A DNA stretch of 64,000 nucleotides, from contig NZ_CP138920.1 of NCBI RefSeq assembly GCF_047123815.1, forward strand, positions 2,046,001-2,110,000, given 5' to 3'. Below, piece by piece: positions 62,117 through 64,000 of the stretch. Position numbers and translations under genes: made by a program. The notes under the pieces are model-generated. The model searched no databases and was not told the origin of the DNA. It saw only the letters and a program-made list of their open reading frames with translations. Each line of letters opens with the position of its first letter. Position 1 is the first letter of the stretch. This DNA is from Maricaulis sp017643475 (GTDB taxonomy: Bacteria; Pseudomonadota; Alphaproteobacteria; Caulobacterales; Maricaulaceae).

Positions 62117-64000
62117 ATGCGCAAGATCACGAAATCTCGCCGCGGTATGCTTATGGCGACGGCGGCATCTTCAGTCGCCCTGGGGCTGAGCCCTGCGAGT
62201 GCAGCGATTGCCCAGGACGAGGAAGCTGGCCCAACTGAGGTCATTACCGTCACCGGTATCCGCGCCGCCATAGAGAGCTCGATCGAGGCGAAGCGCGAGT
62301 CAACTTCAATCGTCGAGGCAATCTCGGCAGAGGACATCGGCAAGCTGCCGGACGTTTCCATCGCGGAATCGCTGGCGCGTCTGCCGGGTCTTGCCGCGCA
62401 ACGTGTTCGCGGTCGCGCTCAGGTGGTTTCCGTGCGCGGTCTCGGTCCGGACTTCACGACTGCACTTCTGAACGGGCGTGAACAGGTCACCGCTGGCGAT
62501 AACCGCGGCGTCGAGTTTGATCAGTATCCGTCCGAGCTGATCAACCAGGCGCTCGTCTACAAGACACCGGACGCCCAGCTGGTCTCGCAAGGTCTGGCCG
62601 GTACGGTCGATCTTCGCACCATCCGCCCGCTCGAGTTTGGCAACCGCTCGGTCAGCCTGAGCGCAAGCTATGAGATGAACATGAATGATCAGCTCAATGC
62701 TGATTATGACGATACGGGTTACCGTCTGACGGGTACCTATGTGAACCAGTTCGCTGATGACACGGTCGGCCTGGTTTTCTCCATTGCTCACCAGAATACA
62801 CCGACGCAGGGTGAGAAATACGAAATCTGTAACTTCCAGGACCTGAGCGGAAACAATGGTCCGGAATGTTTCAAGATGTTCTCCGAATCCCGCGATCTTG
62901 ACCGTACAGCGATGCTGGGCACGCTGGAATTCGAGCCGAATGACACGTTCAATGCGTCTGTTGACGTGATGTACACCGAGTTTACCGATGGCGGTGTCCG
63001 TCGCGGTATCGAACTGGCAACCGGCAACTGGCTGGGTGACAGTAATTCCGGTATCTCCCATCAGACCATTGAGGCCTCAAATGGCCTGGTAACAGCCGGC
63101 ACGTTCTCTAACGTCTTTGGTGTCGTTCGCAACGACGTGCAGGAGCGAGACGCCGAGCTGTTCTCGCTCGGTTTCAACGCTCAGTGGCGCCCATTCGACA
63201 ACTGGGAGTTTGAAGCTGATGTCAGCCACTCCCGTGTCGAGCGTACGGCACTCGATTTCGAAAGCTATATGGGTTTCGCAGAAGGCGGTTGGCCGAATTA
63301 CCCATCGGCCATCGATGATGTGAACTACAACTTCAACGGCAATCGTTATCGCTTCAATTCTTCGGTTGGTGCCGGGTATGCCGACCCGTCTTTGATGGTG
63401 CTGACCGACCCGGGCGGCTGGGGCCAGGACGGCTTTAACAAGACGCTCAACACCGATGACGAGCTGAACGCTCTGCGCCTCAGCGCGACGCGTGAGTTCG
63501 CACAGGGCTTCTTCACGTCCATCGAAGGCGGCCTGTATATGACGTCGCGTGAAAAAGAGCGCGAAACGATCGAGAACTTTGTCGACCTTGCCAGCGGAAA
63601 TGGCGCTGAGGCTATTCCGAGCCAGTACCTGATGGCACCGACCAGCCTGAGCTGGGTGTCCAACATCGAGGTGCCTGCCTACGATCCGACAGCCCTGTTG
63701 AGTGACGGCATCTACACGCTGCGTCCGCTGAACCCGGCCTTTATTGTCGGCAAGCAGTGGCGCGTCGAAGAAGACGTGATGGTTGCGTACGGGCAGGCCA
63801 ATTTCGAATCTCAGCTTGGCGACGTTCCCTACTTTGGTAACGTTGGTGTCCAGGTAGTCCAAACCGACCAGAGCTCTTCGGGCCCGGCCTCTTACTTTGA
63901 CCCGAATCTGAACACGAGCATCGTGCTGGATACGCCCGTTTCGGCAGGTGATGACTATACCGAGGTGCTTCCTAGCTTGAACGTCAGTTTCGAGTTGAAC
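62117..64000 (+). CDS. TonB-dependent receptor (MalA-like), partial
   Basis: The first 628 residues of an outer-membrane TonB receptor; the end is past base 64000. A signal peptide ends near ASAAIAQ. A TonB box EVITVTG follows. The plug is present (IGKLPDVSIAESLARLPGL, VVSVRGLGPDFTTALLNGR, LAGTVDLRT). GGGAGG precedes the ATG. It shares a control region with the glucosidase, and MFS and LacI genes are nearby, so maltodextrin uptake is likely, as for MalA in Caulobacter. Unlike the receptor at 4347, the TonB box is clear. Confidence 0.9.
   Translation, partial: MRKITKSRRGMLMATAASSVALGLSPASAAIAQDEEAGPTEVITVTGIRAAIESSIEAKRESTSIVEAISAEDIGKLPDVSIAESLARLPGLAAQRVRGRAQVVSVRGLGPDFTTALLNGREQVTAGDNRGVEFDQYPSELINQALVYKTPDAQLVSQGLAGTVDLRTIRPLEFGNRSVSLSASYEMNMNDQLNADYDDTGYRLTGTYVNQFADDTVGLVFSIAHQNTPTQGEKYEICNFQDLSGNNGPECFKMFSESRDLDRTAMLGTLEFEPNDTFNASVDVMYTEFTDGGVRRGIELATGNWLGDSNSGISHQTIEASNGLVTAGTFSNVFGVVRNDVQERDAELFSLGFNAQWRPFDNWEFEADVSHSRVERTALDFESYMGFAEGGWPNYPSAIDDVNYNFNGNRYRFNSSVGAGYADPSLMVLTDPGGWGQDGFNKTLNTDDELNALRLSATREFAQGFFTSIEGGLYMTSREKERETIENFVDLASGNGAEAIPSQYLMAPTSLSWVSNIEVPAYDPTALLSDGIYTLRPLNPAFIVGKQWRVEEDVMVAYGQANFESQLGDVPYFGNVGVQVVQTDQSSSGPASYFDPNLNTSIVLDTPVSAGDDYTEVLPSLNVSFELN

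Overview
The window reads as chromosomal DNA from a GC-rich, stalked-type marine alphaproteobacterium, most like the Caulobacterales/Maricaulales (a Maricaulis- or Oceanicaulis-like genus). The evidence is the Caulobacter-style pilA-cpaABCDEF-tadBC pilus cluster, a complete type II secretion (T2SS) operon, large TonB-dependent receptors, an outer-membrane maltose-type locus with a LacI regulator, and frequent TGATG/GTGA gene overlaps. No tRNA, rRNA, CRISPR array, integrase or transposase was seen. Genus placement is inference; no search was run.

Layout. 1-834: end of an ornithine/lysine-type decarboxylase (minus). 1438-18675: one long plus-strand block made of a large internally duplicated lipoprotein, a TonB-dependent receptor, then gspC-D-E-F-G-H-I-J-K-L-M-N and a small lipoprotein, with a convergent A24 prepilin peptidase. 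19236-22036: phosphonate-type ABC transporter in which the binding protein and permease are one polypeptide. 22111-23268: glycosyltransferase. 23441-26563: putA. 26846-32403: nrdA and nrdB with paired NrdR-box-like sites, flanking an LpxR-related barrel and an interrupted amidohydrolase. 32485-40344 (minus): a small exported protein, a 582-residue exported protein of unknown role, an interrupted aspartyl protease, an ABC membrane domain without an ATPase, a lysAC-type fusion whose kinase half is frameshifted, and an enoyl-CoA hydratase. 40458-45516: AMP nucleosidase, a small membrane protein, a tyrosine phosphatase, pabB and pabC. 45474-56745: Flp/Tad pilus. 56746-57370: palindrome- and repeat-rich spacer. 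57371-64000: sugar (maltose-type) uptake locus with MFS transporter, LacI regulator, GH13 alpha-glucosidase and a second TonB-dependent receptor that runs off the end.

How the genes work together. The first block suggests a T2SS expressed with a TonB receptor and a surface lipoprotein that may be its cargo. The Tad cluster has pilin, peptidase, secretin, ATPases, platform and pseudopilins, enough to build a pilus. The last block imports a malto-oligosaccharide across the outer membrane (TonB receptor) and inner membrane (MFS) and hydrolyses it (GH13) under LacI control, probably through TGCAA/TTGCA palindromes.

A striking feature is broken coding capacity. gspC carries two apparent one-base insertions, both in T runs. 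The kinase half of the lysAC fusion has four apparent one-base deletions. Three in-frame stops interrupt an amidohydrolase (one) and an aspartyl protease (two), and each is one C-to-T change from a Gln codon. These may be sequencing errors, real decay or recoding; raw reads would decide.
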